Assembly: GCA_965215165.1 (NCBI GenBank)
Contig: CBDCCX010000006.1
Coordinates: forward strand, 1,922,001 to 1,986,000
Length of the DNA stretch: 64,000 nucleotides
Reading direction: 5' to 3'
DNA from: JANQRZ01 sp965215165
Lineage (GTDB): Bacteria; Bacteroidota; Rhodothermia; Rhodothermales; JANQRZ01
Shown here: one piece after another, positions 7,376 to 17,071 of the stretch
Numbering within the stretch: the first letter of the stretch is position 1
Layout of the letters: each line of letters begins with the position of its first letter
Notes under the pieces: model-generated
Told to the model about the DNA's origin: nothing
Seen by the model: only the letters and a program-made list of their open reading frames with translations
Database searches by the model: none
Program-made: the position numbers and the translations under genes

Positions 7376-8155
7376 TCACTTTTCGAATACCAGGAAATGC
7401 TGCCGGGGCAGGAAGTCTTTCGTCTCGACCCACCGCAGCCCGACGGCTTCGAGTTCGCGCCGGGCCTGGGCCTCGGTCATCTTGTGGAGCGGCTTGATCG
7501 GCACCGACGGGTCCTCGCCCCGGTACTCGACGAGCACCACCCGGCCGCCGGGACGGAGCGCGCGCGCGATGCCGGTCATCATCTCGCGCGGGTGCGAAAA
7601 CTCGTGGTAGGCATCGACGATCAGCACCACGTCCACGGCGTCGGCGGGCAGGTTGGGGTCGCGCACCGTGCCCTGCACCGGCACCACGTTGTCGCGCCCC
7701 TCGCGCGCCGCCCGCGCCTCGACGATGCCGAGCATCTCGGGCTGGATGTCCACGGCGTAGACCGCGCCTTCGGGCACGCGCTCGGCGAGGCGGAACGTGA
7801 AGTAGCCCGTTCCCGCTCCGATGTCCGCCACCACATCGCCTGGCCGCAGCCCGAGCGAGTCGACGACCTCGCCGGGCAGCTCCAGATCGGCGCGCTCCGG
7901 GCGCTCGAGCCACGCCGCGCCGCGGTGGCCCATTACCTGCGAGATCTCGCGACCGAGGTAGACGACGCCCGTCCCGTCTCGGCTTGGCGAGACGAGGGTG
8001 TAGACGCTCGTGTCGCGCACCGCTTGGGCCGTCGCGCCCGACCTCGCAGCGGACGAGGCAGTCGCGGCGGGACGGCCGAGGTCGCCCGCCGTGTCCGGCC
8101 CGCAGCCGGCGGCGGTGAGCAGAAACGCGAGAAAGACGGTAACACGATTCATCAC
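7376..8155 (-). CDS. Predicted lipoprotein SAM-dependent methyltransferase
   Basis: 259 aa. The N-terminus MMNRVTVFLAFLLTAAGCG carries a lipobox (LTAAGC). Residues about 90-250 are a class I Rossmann methyltransferase: motif I VVADIGAGTGYFTFRLA, acidic end of strand 2 VYAVDIQPEML, motif IV VDVVLIVDAYHEF and motif V LRPGGRVVLVEYR. The domain would bind S-adenosylmethionine, yet the signal sequence would place it outside the cytoplasm, where SAM is not known to be supplied. Similar secreted methyltransferases occur in other Gram-negatives, with unknown substrates. The DAYHEF variant resembles that group. Confidence 0.75.
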   Translation of the reverse strand: MMNRVTVFLAFLLTAAGCGPDTAGDLGRPAATASSAARSGATAQAVRDTSVYTLVSPSRDGTGVVYLGREISQVMGHRGAAWLERPERADLELPGEVVDSLGLRPGDVVADIGAGTGYFTFRLAERVPEGAVYAVDIQPEMLGIVEARAAREGRDNVVPVQGTVRDPNLPADAVDVVLIVDAYHEFSHPREMMTGIARALRPGGRVVLVEYRGEDPSVPIKPLHKMTEAQARRELEAVGLRWVETKDFLPRQHFLVFEK

Positions 8156-8302
8156 GGTACCCGTAGAAGCGCAGCGATCCTGCGCCCGTACTGAGGAAGG
8201 GCGATCAGGTTCGCCCTATGCCGCCGCCACGTCCGGCCCGGCAACATTTGAGCGACGCAGCGTAGCCACTCGGAGCTCGTCGTCCGGCACCCGAAACGCC
8301 TA

Positions 8303-9118
8303 TCAGGCTCCGGGGCGGGTGACGGGGACCGGGCGGCGGATCTCGCCCGGCAGCGCCGCGCCCGTCGCCGTGCCCTCGGCGGCGTAGGGCTCGCGCAGCT
8401 CGACCGGGGCCACCTTCTTCTTCGAGCGCAGGTTCAGGAACTCGACCAGCAGCGAGAACGCCATCGCCGAGTAGATGTAGCCCTTCGGGATGTGCTGGTC
8501 TAGCCCCTCGGCCACCAGCGTCATCCCGATCAGGATCAGGAAGGCGAGGGCCAGCATCTTCACCGTCGGGTTCTTGTGGACGAAGTTCGAGATCGGCGTG
8601 GCGAAGATCATCATCACCCCGATGGCGATGACGACCGCGATGATCATCACCGCGACCTCCTCGGCCATCCCGACGGCCGTGATGACCGAGTCGAGCGAGA
8701 AGACCAGGTCCAGCAGCGCGATTTGGATGAGGACACTGGCGAAGGAGACGGCCTTGCGGGTCTCGGTGGCGTGGTGGCCGTCGCCCTCGAGCTTGTTGTG
8801 GATCTCGTGGGTGCTCTTGGCGACGAGGAACGCCCCGCCGATGAGCAGGATCAGGTCGCGCCCTGAAATCTCCTCGTTGAACACTTCGAAGAGCGGCTCG
8901 ACTAGCCCCATCACCCAGGTGATCGAGAGCAGCAGCACGATCCGCATAATCATCGCGAGTGCCAGGCCCCAGAAGCGCCCGCGCGCCTGCTCCTCCTCGG
9001 GCAGCTTGCCCGTCAGGATCGAGATGAAGATGATGTTGTCGATCCCGAGGACGATCTCGAGCACGGTCAGCGTGCCGAGGGCGACCCAGGCTTCGGGCGA
9101 GGCGATCCAGTCGAACAT
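8303..9118 (-). CDS. TerC family integral membrane protein
   Basis: 271 aa with about seven hydrophobic helices. The signature of TerC/Alx proteins is present twice: EIVLGIDNIIFISIL near the N-terminus and DLVFSLDSVITAVGM in the middle, each with the acidic residue that lines the metal pathway. Members export Mn2+ or protect against tellurite and alkaline stress. The C-terminal 45 residues are a cytoplasmic Pro/Arg-rich tail. It is divergent from the AAA ATPase gene across a 302-bp gap. Confidence 0.88.
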   Translation of the reverse strand: MFDWIASPEAWVALGTLTVLEIVLGIDNIIFISILTGKLPEEEQARGRFWGLALAMIMRIVLLLSITWVMGLVEPLFEVFNEEISGRDLILLIGGAFLVAKSTHEIHNKLEGDGHHATETRKAVSFASVLIQIALLDLVFSLDSVITAVGMAEEVAVMIIAVVIAIGVMMIFATPISNFVHKNPTVKMLALAFLILIGMTLVAEGLDQHIPKGYIYSAMAFSLLVEFLNLRSKKKVAPVELREPYAAEGTATGAALPGEIRRPVPVTRPGA

Positions 9119-9420
9119 GGCGGGCGGGGAGTCGGGGGGTCGGAGAGGTGAGAGTTGGGGAGTTGGCGGTGCGAGACCCCCCGCCGCACTCCGGGACGAG
9201 TCCCTCGCGGTCGCTCCCTCGTGTTCGCTCCCGGCAACGCGCGGCTGTCCCCCTTGTCCAGGAGGACAGTCCCGTGAAGCCTAAGCGCGTAGGCGCGATG
9301 CAAACGGGACGGGGGGTCGAACGCGACATCGCGCCGACAGCCAACGGCCGCACAGCGCCCCGTTATATTAGCCCCGCCCGCCCAATTGATCCATCTTTTC
9401 TTTCCCACTCCCGACTCCGC
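9119..9420. other. Divergent intergenic region
   Basis: Lies between terC (leftward) and the AAA ATPase gene (rightward), so it should hold both promoters. A TATATT at 9364-9369 is the only evident -10-like box for the rightward gene. I looked for a yybP-ykoY (manganese) riboswitch ahead of terC and did not find its conserved GGGGAGUAG core. Confidence 0.4.
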
Positions 9421-11262
9421 ATGGCAAAGACCACCGTCGCTTCCCCCGCAGACACCGACGAGGCGCTAGACTCGGACGCCCCGAAGGCGGAGGCCCCGGC
9501 CTCGCCCGATCCCCTCGAGTCCTACATCGTCCACTACCCCGGCTGGGCCAAGACCCTCGCGCGGCGCTACTTCACCAAGACGATCAACCAGTTCGTCCTG
9601 CACGGCAACGTCCGCGACCTCGTCCCGACCGAGGACGCCGACGGCACGAGGGCCTTCGTCCCGCTGCGCGAGTTCCTCGCGCGCGACCTCTTCGCCGGGC
9701 GCGACATCGTCCTCTTCTACGACCGCTCCTCCGGCATCCACTTCGGCGACAAGGCCAGCCAGGCCGACTTCAACCGCGCCCTCTCGGGCTACGACACCAT
9801 CTTCGGCACCGAGTACGCGCAGAAGCTCCCGAAGGACCCGGTCCGCGTCTTCTCGGTGCTCGACAACTACTTCCGCCTCCGCATCGCCGACGGCAAGCGC
9901 ATCGCCTGCATCCTCGACTACGCCGAGACGCTGGCCCCGATGGCCGAGGCGGCGAGCTACTCGTCCGAGGACCGCAACGCCCTCGTCTTCCTCCAGCGCT
10001 GGAGCCACGACCCCCACCTGCTCAAGGCCGACTTTACGCTCGTCCTCGTCGCCGAGAACCTGAACGACCTCAACCGGCAGCTTGTCCAAAGCCCGTACAC
10101 CGAGGAGATCCAGATCGACCTGCCCAGCGAGGCCGGGCGCGCCGACTTCGTCGAGTGGATGCTTCGCGCCGAGCACGGGGCCACGTTCGAGAAGCGCAGC
10201 GCTGTCAGCCGGACGGCGCTCGTCGGGAATACGGCCGGTCTCGGGTACGTTCAGCTTCGCACCGTCCTGGCCGACGTCCTCGAGAACGGGCGGAAGCTGA
10301 CGTTCGAGACGCTCACCGAGCGCAAGAAGGAGCTGATCGAGGCCGAGGCCTACGGCTTGCTCGAGTTCGTCCACACCGACTTCACGCTCGACTTGGTCGC
10401 CGGGCACGCCGAGGCCAAGGACCACCTCCGCGACGCGGCGCGCGCCATCCGCCAGGGCCGGCCGGACGTGATGCCGATGGGCTACCTCATCGCCGGGCCG
10501 GTCGGCACGGGCAAGACGTTCCTGATCACCTGCTTCTCGGGCGAGATCGGGATTCCGATGGTCAAGCTCAAGAACTTCCGCTCGCAGTGGCAGGGCGTGA
10601 CCGAGGGCAACCTCGAGAAGATCCTCAACCTCCTCCGCGCGATGAACCCCGTCGCGGTGATGATCGACGAGGCCGACGCGGCGCTCGGCGACCGCAACGC
10701 CTCGGGCGACAGCGGGGTCTCGTCCCGCGTCTTCGGGCAGATCGCGCAGGCGATGAGCGACACCCGGTTCCGGGGCAAGATCATCTGGTTCCTGGTCACC
10801 GCGAGGCCGGACCTGATGCCGGTGGACCTCAAGCGGCAGGGCCGCGCCGAGGAGCACATCGCGCTGTTCTATCCTTCGACGCGCGAGGCCAGAGAGGAGC
10901 TGCTCGCCGTGATGATGAAGCGCACCGGCGTCAAGCTCCCGATGGACGAGGTCCCCGACGCGCTCCTCAACGGCGAGCGCACGCTCAGCGGGGCCGACAT
11001 GGAGGCGCTCTTCACGCGGGCCAAGTTCCGCGCCGCCGCCTCGACCGACGGCCGCAAGAAGGCTACGGTCACGCCCGAGATCGTGCAGGCCGTCGTGGAC
11101 GACTTCATCCCCCCGACGTACCCGCTCCAGGTCGAGCTCCAGGCCCTGGTGGCCGTGCTCGAGTGCACGAGCCGAGCGATGCTCCCGGAGCGGTACCGCA
11201 CGATGGAGCGCGAGGAGATCGTCCGCCGCGTCGAGCAGCTCAAGGCACTCTTGCGGGAATGA
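9421..11262 (+). CDS. AAA+ ATPase, Ycf46-like two-domain architecture
   Basis: 613 aa. The C-terminal AAA+ domain has Walker A GPVGTGKTF (about residues 360-368), Walker B VAVMIDEADAAL (about 411-422) and a classical-clade small domain. Residues about 40-300 look like a degenerate AAA domain: VLHGNVRDLV, a conserved ILDYAETLAP in the Walker B position, but no P-loop lysine. Such an inactive first ring domain followed by an active one is typical of the Ycf46/AAA ATPase family of cyanobacteria and plastids, proposed to act in stress or photosynthesis regulation. No transmembrane segment. The substrate is unknown. ATG 9421 chosen because upstream sequence to 9148 shows no conservation. Confidence 0.75.
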   Translation: MAKTTVASPADTDEALDSDAPKAEAPASPDPLESYIVHYPGWAKTLARRYFTKTINQFVLHGNVRDLVPTEDADGTRAFVPLREFLARDLFAGRDIVLFYDRSSGIHFGDKASQADFNRALSGYDTIFGTEYAQKLPKDPVRVFSVLDNYFRLRIADGKRIACILDYAETLAPMAEAASYSSEDRNALVFLQRWSHDPHLLKADFTLVLVAENLNDLNRQLVQSPYTEEIQIDLPSEAGRADFVEWMLRAEHGATFEKRSAVSRTALVGNTAGLGYVQLRTVLADVLENGRKLTFETLTERKKELIEAEAYGLLEFVHTDFTLDLVAGHAEAKDHLRDAARAIRQGRPDVMPMGYLIAGPVGTGKTFLITCFSGEIGIPMVKLKNFRSQWQGVTEGNLEKILNLLRAMNPVAVMIDEADAALGDRNASGDSGVSSRVFGQIAQAMSDTRFRGKIIWFLVTARPDLMPVDLKRQGRAEEHIALFYPSTREAREELLAVMMKRTGVKLPMDEVPDALLNGERTLSGADMEALFTRAKFRAAASTDGRKKATVTPEIVQAVVDDFIPPTYPLQVELQALVAVLECTSRAMLPERYRTMEREEIVRRVEQLKALLRE

Positions 11263-11354
11263 ATCTTACGAGAATGAAGACCGGCACATGACGGGCTACG
11301 AGTCCTCGCGGAGCGCGCGTTCGCAGCCTGTCGTCCGCCTCTCGTCGCCTAGGG

Positions 11355-11549
11355 TTACTTTTTCTTCCTGTCCCGTAGCGTGCTCAGTTCCTTGTAGAGA
11401 TCGTAGGAGATGAGCACGGCATACGGATCGTTATTTTTCTGGATCAAGATGCCGCTTTTCATCTTCTTAGCCTGCTCCACGAGGCCGGACGTGTCGGACC
11501 GCAGCTCGGTGATCGTGGCGACGGCTTCGATGCCTTCAGTGCTGTACAT
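11355..11549 (-). CDS. Phd/YefM-like orphan antitoxin
   Basis: 64 aa. VATITELRSDTSGLVEQAKK is the dimerising N-terminal DNA-binding part (Phd-type T-E-L-R-x3-S/T start) and GILIQKNNDPYAVLISYDLYKEL the strand-helix that follows. The gene is short and has a Lys-rich end (RDRKKK). No toxin frame (RelE, Doc or YoeB type) is found on either side, so this is either an orphan or a regulator. It reads towards the AAA ATPase gene end. Confidence 0.7.
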   Translation of the reverse strand: MYSTEGIEAVATITELRSDTSGLVEQAKKMKSGILIQKNNDPYAVLISYDLYKELSTLRDRKKK

Positions 11550-11833
11550 AGAGGTAGGTGGTGTGTGGTGAGAGGCGGAAAGAGGAGTACGTTGGTCGAT
11601 GAACACCGGACCATACGCTCTGCCTTTGTGTGCCAGGAGTATACGACGTATCCCTCACACGAATCGCCCGGCTAGCGACCTGCCTTGCTCTTCTTGCTCG
11701 GTGCCTCCTGCTAGATCGTGCGCTTCGAGCCGGAACCTGCTGATTCACGCCAGAAGATCGACTCACCGGGGTATCGGGCGCAGTACGCATTCATCCATTC
11801 ACGCACTCTCTTTGCGCCTTTTCTCCCTCCCTC

Positions 11834-12121
11834 ATGTTTCTATGCAGAGTGACCGGCACCGTGGTATCGACCCGCAAGAGCGAGCGTTTCCGCGCGGCCA
11901 AGCTCCTGATCGTCCACCGCATCGACGAGCACGGCGCGCTGCTCGGCACGAGCGACCTGCTTGCGCTCGACCCGCGCTACGATGCCGGTCTCGGGGACGT
12001 CGTGCTCGTAGCGAAGGAGGGGGCCGTCGTCGCGCAACTGATGTCCGACGACGACCTGCCCGGCGGCATCCCCGCGAACGTCATCATCATCGGCGTGGTG
12101 GACGACTGGGCGCTGTCCTGA
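11834..12121 (+). CDS. EutN/CcmL family microcompartment vertex protein
   Basis: 95 aa, the family's usual length. Family features in order: MFLCRVTGTVVSTRKSE at the N-terminus, AAKLLIVHRID, an ALDPRYDAGLGDVVLVAKEG segment around the GxGDxVLV motif, and AIxGIVD-like IIGVVDDWAL at the end. EutN/CcmL proteins form pentamers that cap the vertices of bacterial microcompartments such as ethanolamine or CO2-fixing organelles. No hexameric shell gene (BMC-T/BMC-H) or cargo enzyme set is nearby; lpdA follows 151 bp downstream. Isolated copies are known to occur in genomes without microcompartments and their role is not understood. Confidence 0.85.
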   Translation: MFLCRVTGTVVSTRKSERFRAAKLLIVHRIDEHGALLGTSDLLALDPRYDAGLGDVVLVAKEGAVVAQLMSDDDLPGGIPANVIIIGVVDDWALS

Positions 12122-12272
12122 GACGCGGGAAAAGCAGGGGACAGACGAGCGACAGAGGACAGCCTGGCTCTCCCCTGCTCTCTTTTCTCCCGCTCTTCCC
12201 CTCCTCTGCTCTTCCGCTCGTCGGAGCGCTCGGCTATCTTGGCGCGCGACCTTCACCCAACGACTTCCTACC

Positions 12273-13721
<1,449 letters not shown>

Positions 13722-13745
13722 CGGCCTTCTCTCGACCTCTCCACT

Positions 13746-13817
13746 CGTCATCCCCACGAACGCGGGGAGCCAGAGCGCGCAGCTAGCCGGTGAGTCCCCG
13801 ATCAAACCGGGGTGACG
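13746..13817. repeat. REP-like double-hairpin unit
   Basis: The unit is bounded by CGTCATCCCC and GGGGTGACG and holds two hairpins (TCCCC...GGGGA and TCCCCG...CCGGGG). This resembles the widespread intergenic palindromes of the CGTCATCCCCGCG type. It lies 25 bp after the lpdA stop. Confidence 0.6.
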
Positions 13818-13819
13818 GG

Positions 13820-13960
13820 GAGGGTCGGCAGCATCAGCCGGCGGGCGGCTCCCGGCAACCCTGTGTTCACCGCGCCGCTTCGGTGAAGGCCGTAAAGCCG
13901 CCGGGTGCACCGCTCGACCGTGCGGTCTCAGCAGTGAGCCCGGACGGAGCCCCGATTCGC
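13820..13960 (+). other. Structured leader upstream of trkH, identity unknown
   Basis: Strong pairing is visible: GGCGGC near 13844 with GCCGCC near 13902, and TTCACCG with CGGTGAA inside it. A CCCGGCAACC sequence recalls part of SAM-I/IV riboswitch cores, and K+ transporters are often under c-di-AMP (ydaO) riboswitches, but neither consensus is complete here. It could be a leader regulating trkH or only repeat debris. Confidence 0.25.
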
Positions 13961-13977
13961 TGCCGTACTTTGCGCGA

Positions 13978-15465
13978 ATGAACGGACCGCTCCGCGTTCA
14001 CCTCTGCGACCTCGGTCAGCTGCTCCAGGTCCCCGGTCTGCTCGCGCTCCCAGCATTGGCCGTCGGCGCGGCGTGGGGCGAGTGGTTTGCCCTGCCGGGC
14101 CTAGCGGTCATGGGCGCGGTCAGCTTCGCGCTCGGGTGGGGCCTGCACCGGAGTTGCCGGTTCGCGCCGGACGACGAGGTTCCGGCGGTGTTGTCGTCGC
14201 ACGCGCTCGCCGTGGTCGCGCTCGCGTGGCTCCTCATCGCCGCGTTCGCCGCCGTGCCGTTCTGGGCTGTCACGCTCGCGGACACGCCCCTCTCCGCGAC
14301 GACCGTCGCGTTCGCCGATCCGGTCAACGCCCTCTTCGAGTCGATGTCCGGGCTGACGAGCGCCGGGCTGAGCGTGGCCGCCGACGCCTCGGAGCTGCCG
14401 CGAACCTTGCAGTTCTGGCGCTCCTGGCTCGAGTGGACCGGCGGGATCGGCCTCGTCTTGGTCGCGCTCACCGTCATCGAGACCACGCAGGACGCCTACG
14501 ACCTCTACGGCACCGAGCTGAACATCGACACGCTCCAGGAAAACACGGACCACACGGTCCGTTGGATTTGGGTCATCTACACGGCCTACACCGTGCTCGG
14601 GGCCGGGCTCTTCTGGGCCCTCGGGATGCCCGCGTGGGAAGCGCTCAACCACGCGATGACGGGCCTCGCCACGGGCGGCTTCAGCGTGACCTCGGACAGC
14701 TTCGTCGGTTACGGGGCGGACCTCAAGCTGGCCGCGATGCTCGTGATGATTCTCGGCGGGGTGAGCTTCCTGACCCACTACCGCCTGCTCGTCGCCCGCG
14801 CCTGGGGCAAAGCCGAGCGCGACATCCAGACGCGGTGGCTCTTCGGACTGCTCGTCGGGGGAACCGTCGCGCTGCTGCTCGTCAACCGCCGGGCTGAGGG
14901 CGAGTGGCTCGTCGTGGACTCGCTCTTTCAGTGGACGAGCGCGCTCATGACGTGCGGCTTCAACTCGGTCGAGGTTGAGGCGTGGAGTGGGGCGGCGGTG
15001 TTTCTGCTCGTCGCCGCGATGTTCGTCGGCTCGGCGGCGGGCTCGACGGGCGGCGGCATCAAGATTCGGCGGTTGGCGTTGCTCGTGCGCGCCGTGGGAT
15101 GGCGGCTCCGCGGGATCGACGATGCGCTGGACGAACCGTTCGAGTTCGGCGGGAGCGAGTGGGACGCGTCCGAGGCCGGGACCGAGCTGCGAAAGGCTAG
15201 CGTAGTTCTTTTCCTCTTTTTTGCTGCGCTCGCGCTCGGCACGCTCGCGCTGCTCGTCCTCGTCGGCGATGCCTTTTCGGTGCGCGACCTGCTCTTCGAG
15301 GCCGCCTCGGCGCTTGGGGCGGTGGGCCTCTCCGTCGGGGTCACGGGGCCGGACTTGGCACCGGCCGCCCGGCTCGTCCTGATCGGGCTGATGTGGGCCG
15401 GACGGCTGGAGATCCTCGCGGTGCTCGTGCTCGCCCTCACCTTCATGCCCCGAAAGCGGCGTTAG
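13978..15465 (+). CDS. trkH: TrkH family potassium uptake channel subunit
   Basis: 495 aa, mostly membrane. Four selectivity-filter-like P-loops are visible: SMSGLTSAGLS, AMTGLATGGFSV, ALMTCGFNSVEV and ASALGAVGLSVGV. After the third, MFVGSAAGSTGGGIKIRR is the TrkH signature with the gating region. The protein passes K+ across the cytoplasmic membrane with a soluble TrkA/TrkG-type partner, which is not encoded next door. No adjacent trkA gene was seen in the window apart from the TrkA domains fused to the antiporter at 55339. Confidence 0.93.
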   Translation: MNGPLRVHLCDLGQLLQVPGLLALPALAVGAAWGEWFALPGLAVMGAVSFALGWGLHRSCRFAPDDEVPAVLSSHALAVVALAWLLIAAFAAVPFWAVTLADTPLSATTVAFADPVNALFESMSGLTSAGLSVAADASELPRTLQFWRSWLEWTGGIGLVLVALTVIETTQDAYDLYGTELNIDTLQENTDHTVRWIWVIYTAYTVLGAGLFWALGMPAWEALNHAMTGLATGGFSVTSDSFVGYGADLKLAAMLVMILGGVSFLTHYRLLVARAWGKAERDIQTRWLFGLLVGGTVALLLVNRRAEGEWLVVDSLFQWTSALMTCGFNSVEVEAWSGAAVFLLVAAMFVGSAAGSTGGGIKIRRLALLVRAVGWRLRGIDDALDEPFEFGGSEWDASEAGTELRKASVVLFLFFAALALGTLALLVLVGDAFSVRDLLFEAASALGAVGLSVGVTGPDLAPAARLVLIGLMWAGRLEILAVLVLALTFMPRKRR

Positions 15466-15478
15466 ACAGGCGGCCTTG

Positions 15479-16309
15479 TCAGGACGAGAGCCAGGCGGCG
15501 TCGTAGGTCTGGAGCAGGTGCCGCAGCCCGTCGTGCCAGAGCGAGAGCGTGCCGTCGGCGCGGCGGCGGAGCCAGAAGCCGTAGGCGGTGTTGGCCTCGT
15601 ACTTCGCGGTCCACTCGTTGTCGAGGTTCACCCCGATCTGCGGCAGCAAGGTCTCGCTGCGATCCGCGAAGGCGAAGACCGAGAAGCCGTCGTCCGAGCC
15701 GTAGGACTCGCTGGCCTGAGCGGGGCCGCCGTCGAGGAACGCGGCGTAGTCGGCGAGCGGGCCGTCGGGCGTCGAGGCTGGGAAGCCGTCGGCGTCGAGG
15801 TCGGTGTAGGTCAGCCAGTAGATGCGGGCGATCCGGCGGAAGCGTCGGTCGTAGACCGATTTCGTGAAGGCGCGGATCGTGGCGTTGTCGCCATCCGGGA
15901 TTCCGTTCTCGACGAGCCACTCGACGAACGCCGGGTCGTAGTGCCCGAAGGCGCGCGTCGCGTCGAGGTCGAGCCGGACCTGCTGCGCCGTCGCGGTGTG
16001 CGGCCCGCTCAGAAACGGCTCGATCAGGGTGCGCTCGATCAGATCCGTCGGCGTCACGATCTGCGCGGCGACGCAGGCCAGCCCGCGCACGCCGAAGTCC
16101 GCGAACCAGGTGGCGAAGGCGGGACCGCACACCTCGGTCTCGCGCTGAGCGAGGCCGGCGGAGGCGTCGTCGAAGCCCGCCCACACGTCGAGCAGCGCGG
16201 CGGCTCGCTCGGGCGACGGGTCCGCGAGGCGAGCGTCGGGGACGGCCTGGCGGGCGCACCCGGCAGCGGCGAGCAGGACGACAGCGGCGAAGAGACAGCG
16301 GGCGGGCAT
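15479..16309 (-). CDS. Putative lipoprotein, unknown function
   Basis: 276 aa. The signal MPARCLFAAVVLLAAAGC gives a lipobox (LAAAGC). The mature part is mixed alpha/beta with EVCGPAFATWFADFG, KSVYDRRFRRIARIYW and a C-terminal LSLWHDGLRHLLQTYDAAW; I do not recognise a family. A longer frame to 16897 exists but its extension is antisense to the flavin-type gene at 16412 and was discarded. It converges on trkH with a 13-bp gap. Confidence 0.6.
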   Translation of the reverse strand: MPARCLFAAVVLLAAAGCARQAVPDARLADPSPERAAALLDVWAGFDDASAGLAQRETEVCGPAFATWFADFGVRGLACVAAQIVTPTDLIERTLIEPFLSGPHTATAQQVRLDLDATRAFGHYDPAFVEWLVENGIPDGDNATIRAFTKSVYDRRFRRIARIYWLTYTDLDADGFPASTPDGPLADYAAFLDGGPAQASESYGSDDGFSVFAFADRSETLLPQIGVNLDNEWTAKYEANTAYGFWLRRRADGTLSLWHDGLRHLLQTYDAAWLSS

Positions 16310-16411
16310 GGCGTGCTCAGAAGAAGGCTCAGAAGAAGTAGGTGGAGGATCGAACAGGCAGAACGAGCGAACGTAGGAACGGCTCCCCTCTCCACCCATC
16401 TCTCCGCTCCT

Positions 16412-16915
16412 ATGAAAGACGACGCCACACGCACCGAGCAGATCGAGCACCTCGCCGAGCTGATCGGCGATATTCACATCTGTATGCTGACCACCATCGA
16501 CACGGACGGCACGCCGTGGAGCCGCCCGATGGGCGTGCGGGCCGCCGAGTTCGACGGCGACCTGTGGTTCTTCACCGACGTCCACTCGGACAAGGTTGAG
16601 CACATCCGCCGCACCCCCAGGGTCGGGGTCGTTTTCTCCAAGCCGAGCGACCAGGACTACGTCACGCTCGCCGGCCGCGCCTCCATCTCGAACGACCGGC
16701 AGAAGATCGAGGAGCTGTGGAGCGAGCTGATGACGACCTGGTTCCCCGAGGGCAAGGACGACCCCGACCTCCGGCTGATCCACGTCGAGGCGGACCGCGC
16801 CGAGTACTGGGACTCGCCCTCGAGCTTCGTGGTCTACGCCTTCGGCTACGCCAAGGCCAAGCTGACCGGCGAGCGGCCGACCGACATCGGCGAGCACGAG
16901 AAGGTAGACCTGTAG
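16412..16915 (+). CDS. Pyridoxamine 5'-phosphate oxidase-related flavin/heme-binding protein (general stress protein 26 type)
   Basis: 167 aa, a single split beta-barrel domain. ICMLTTIDTDGTPWSRPMGV, LWFFTDVHSDKVEHI and RVGVVFSKPSDQDYVTLAG are the strand motifs of the general stress protein 26 / YzzA-like branch of the PNPOx clan, and the later EYWDSPSSFVVYAFGYAKA is its usual C-terminal block. These proteins bind FMN, FAD or F420; a specific reaction cannot be deduced. It is divergent from the lipoprotein at 15479 with about 100 bp between. Confidence 0.85.
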   Translation: MKDDATRTEQIEHLAELIGDIHICMLTTIDTDGTPWSRPMGVRAAEFDGDLWFFTDVHSDKVEHIRRTPRVGVVFSKPSDQDYVTLAGRASISNDRQKIEELWSELMTTWFPEGKDDPDLRLIHVEADRAEYWDSPSSFVVYAFGYAKAKLTGERPTDIGEHEKVDL

Positions 16916-16979
16916 GGCTGCTCCTCTCTCGCCGTCGCCACAGCTAGCGTCCCGGCTTCACCGTGAGGCCGGGGCGCTG

Positions 16980-17034
16980 CGCTCTTGCTACGGCGCTCTT
17001 GCTGCGACGCTCTTGCTGCGACGCTCCTGCTACG
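16980..17034. repeat. Four 14-bp tandem repeats
   Basis: Units of the form CGCTCYTGCTRCG plus one base begin at 16980, 16994, 17008 and 17022, an exact 14-bp period. They are flanked by imperfect inverted copies of GGCTTCACC (near 16956) and GGTGAAGCC (near 17036). They lie between two convergent genes. Confidence 0.75.
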
Positions 17035-17071
17035 GGTGAAGCCCCGGCTGGAATCGGTTGGCCCTCTCCGG

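Noticed and set aside
9119..9420. yybP-ykoY manganese riboswitch ahead of terC
   Set aside because: Expected from context, but the conserved GGGGAGUAG core and paired UCAAC elements were not found.
13820..13960. SAM or c-di-AMP riboswitch
   Set aside because: Only a short CCCGGCAACC match; flanking helices of either consensus could not be built by eye. Kept as an unclassified structured region.
16342..16599. 85-aa rightward ORF overlapping the PNPOx-like gene
   Set aside because: Out of frame with the family-matching gene and compositionally a shadow.
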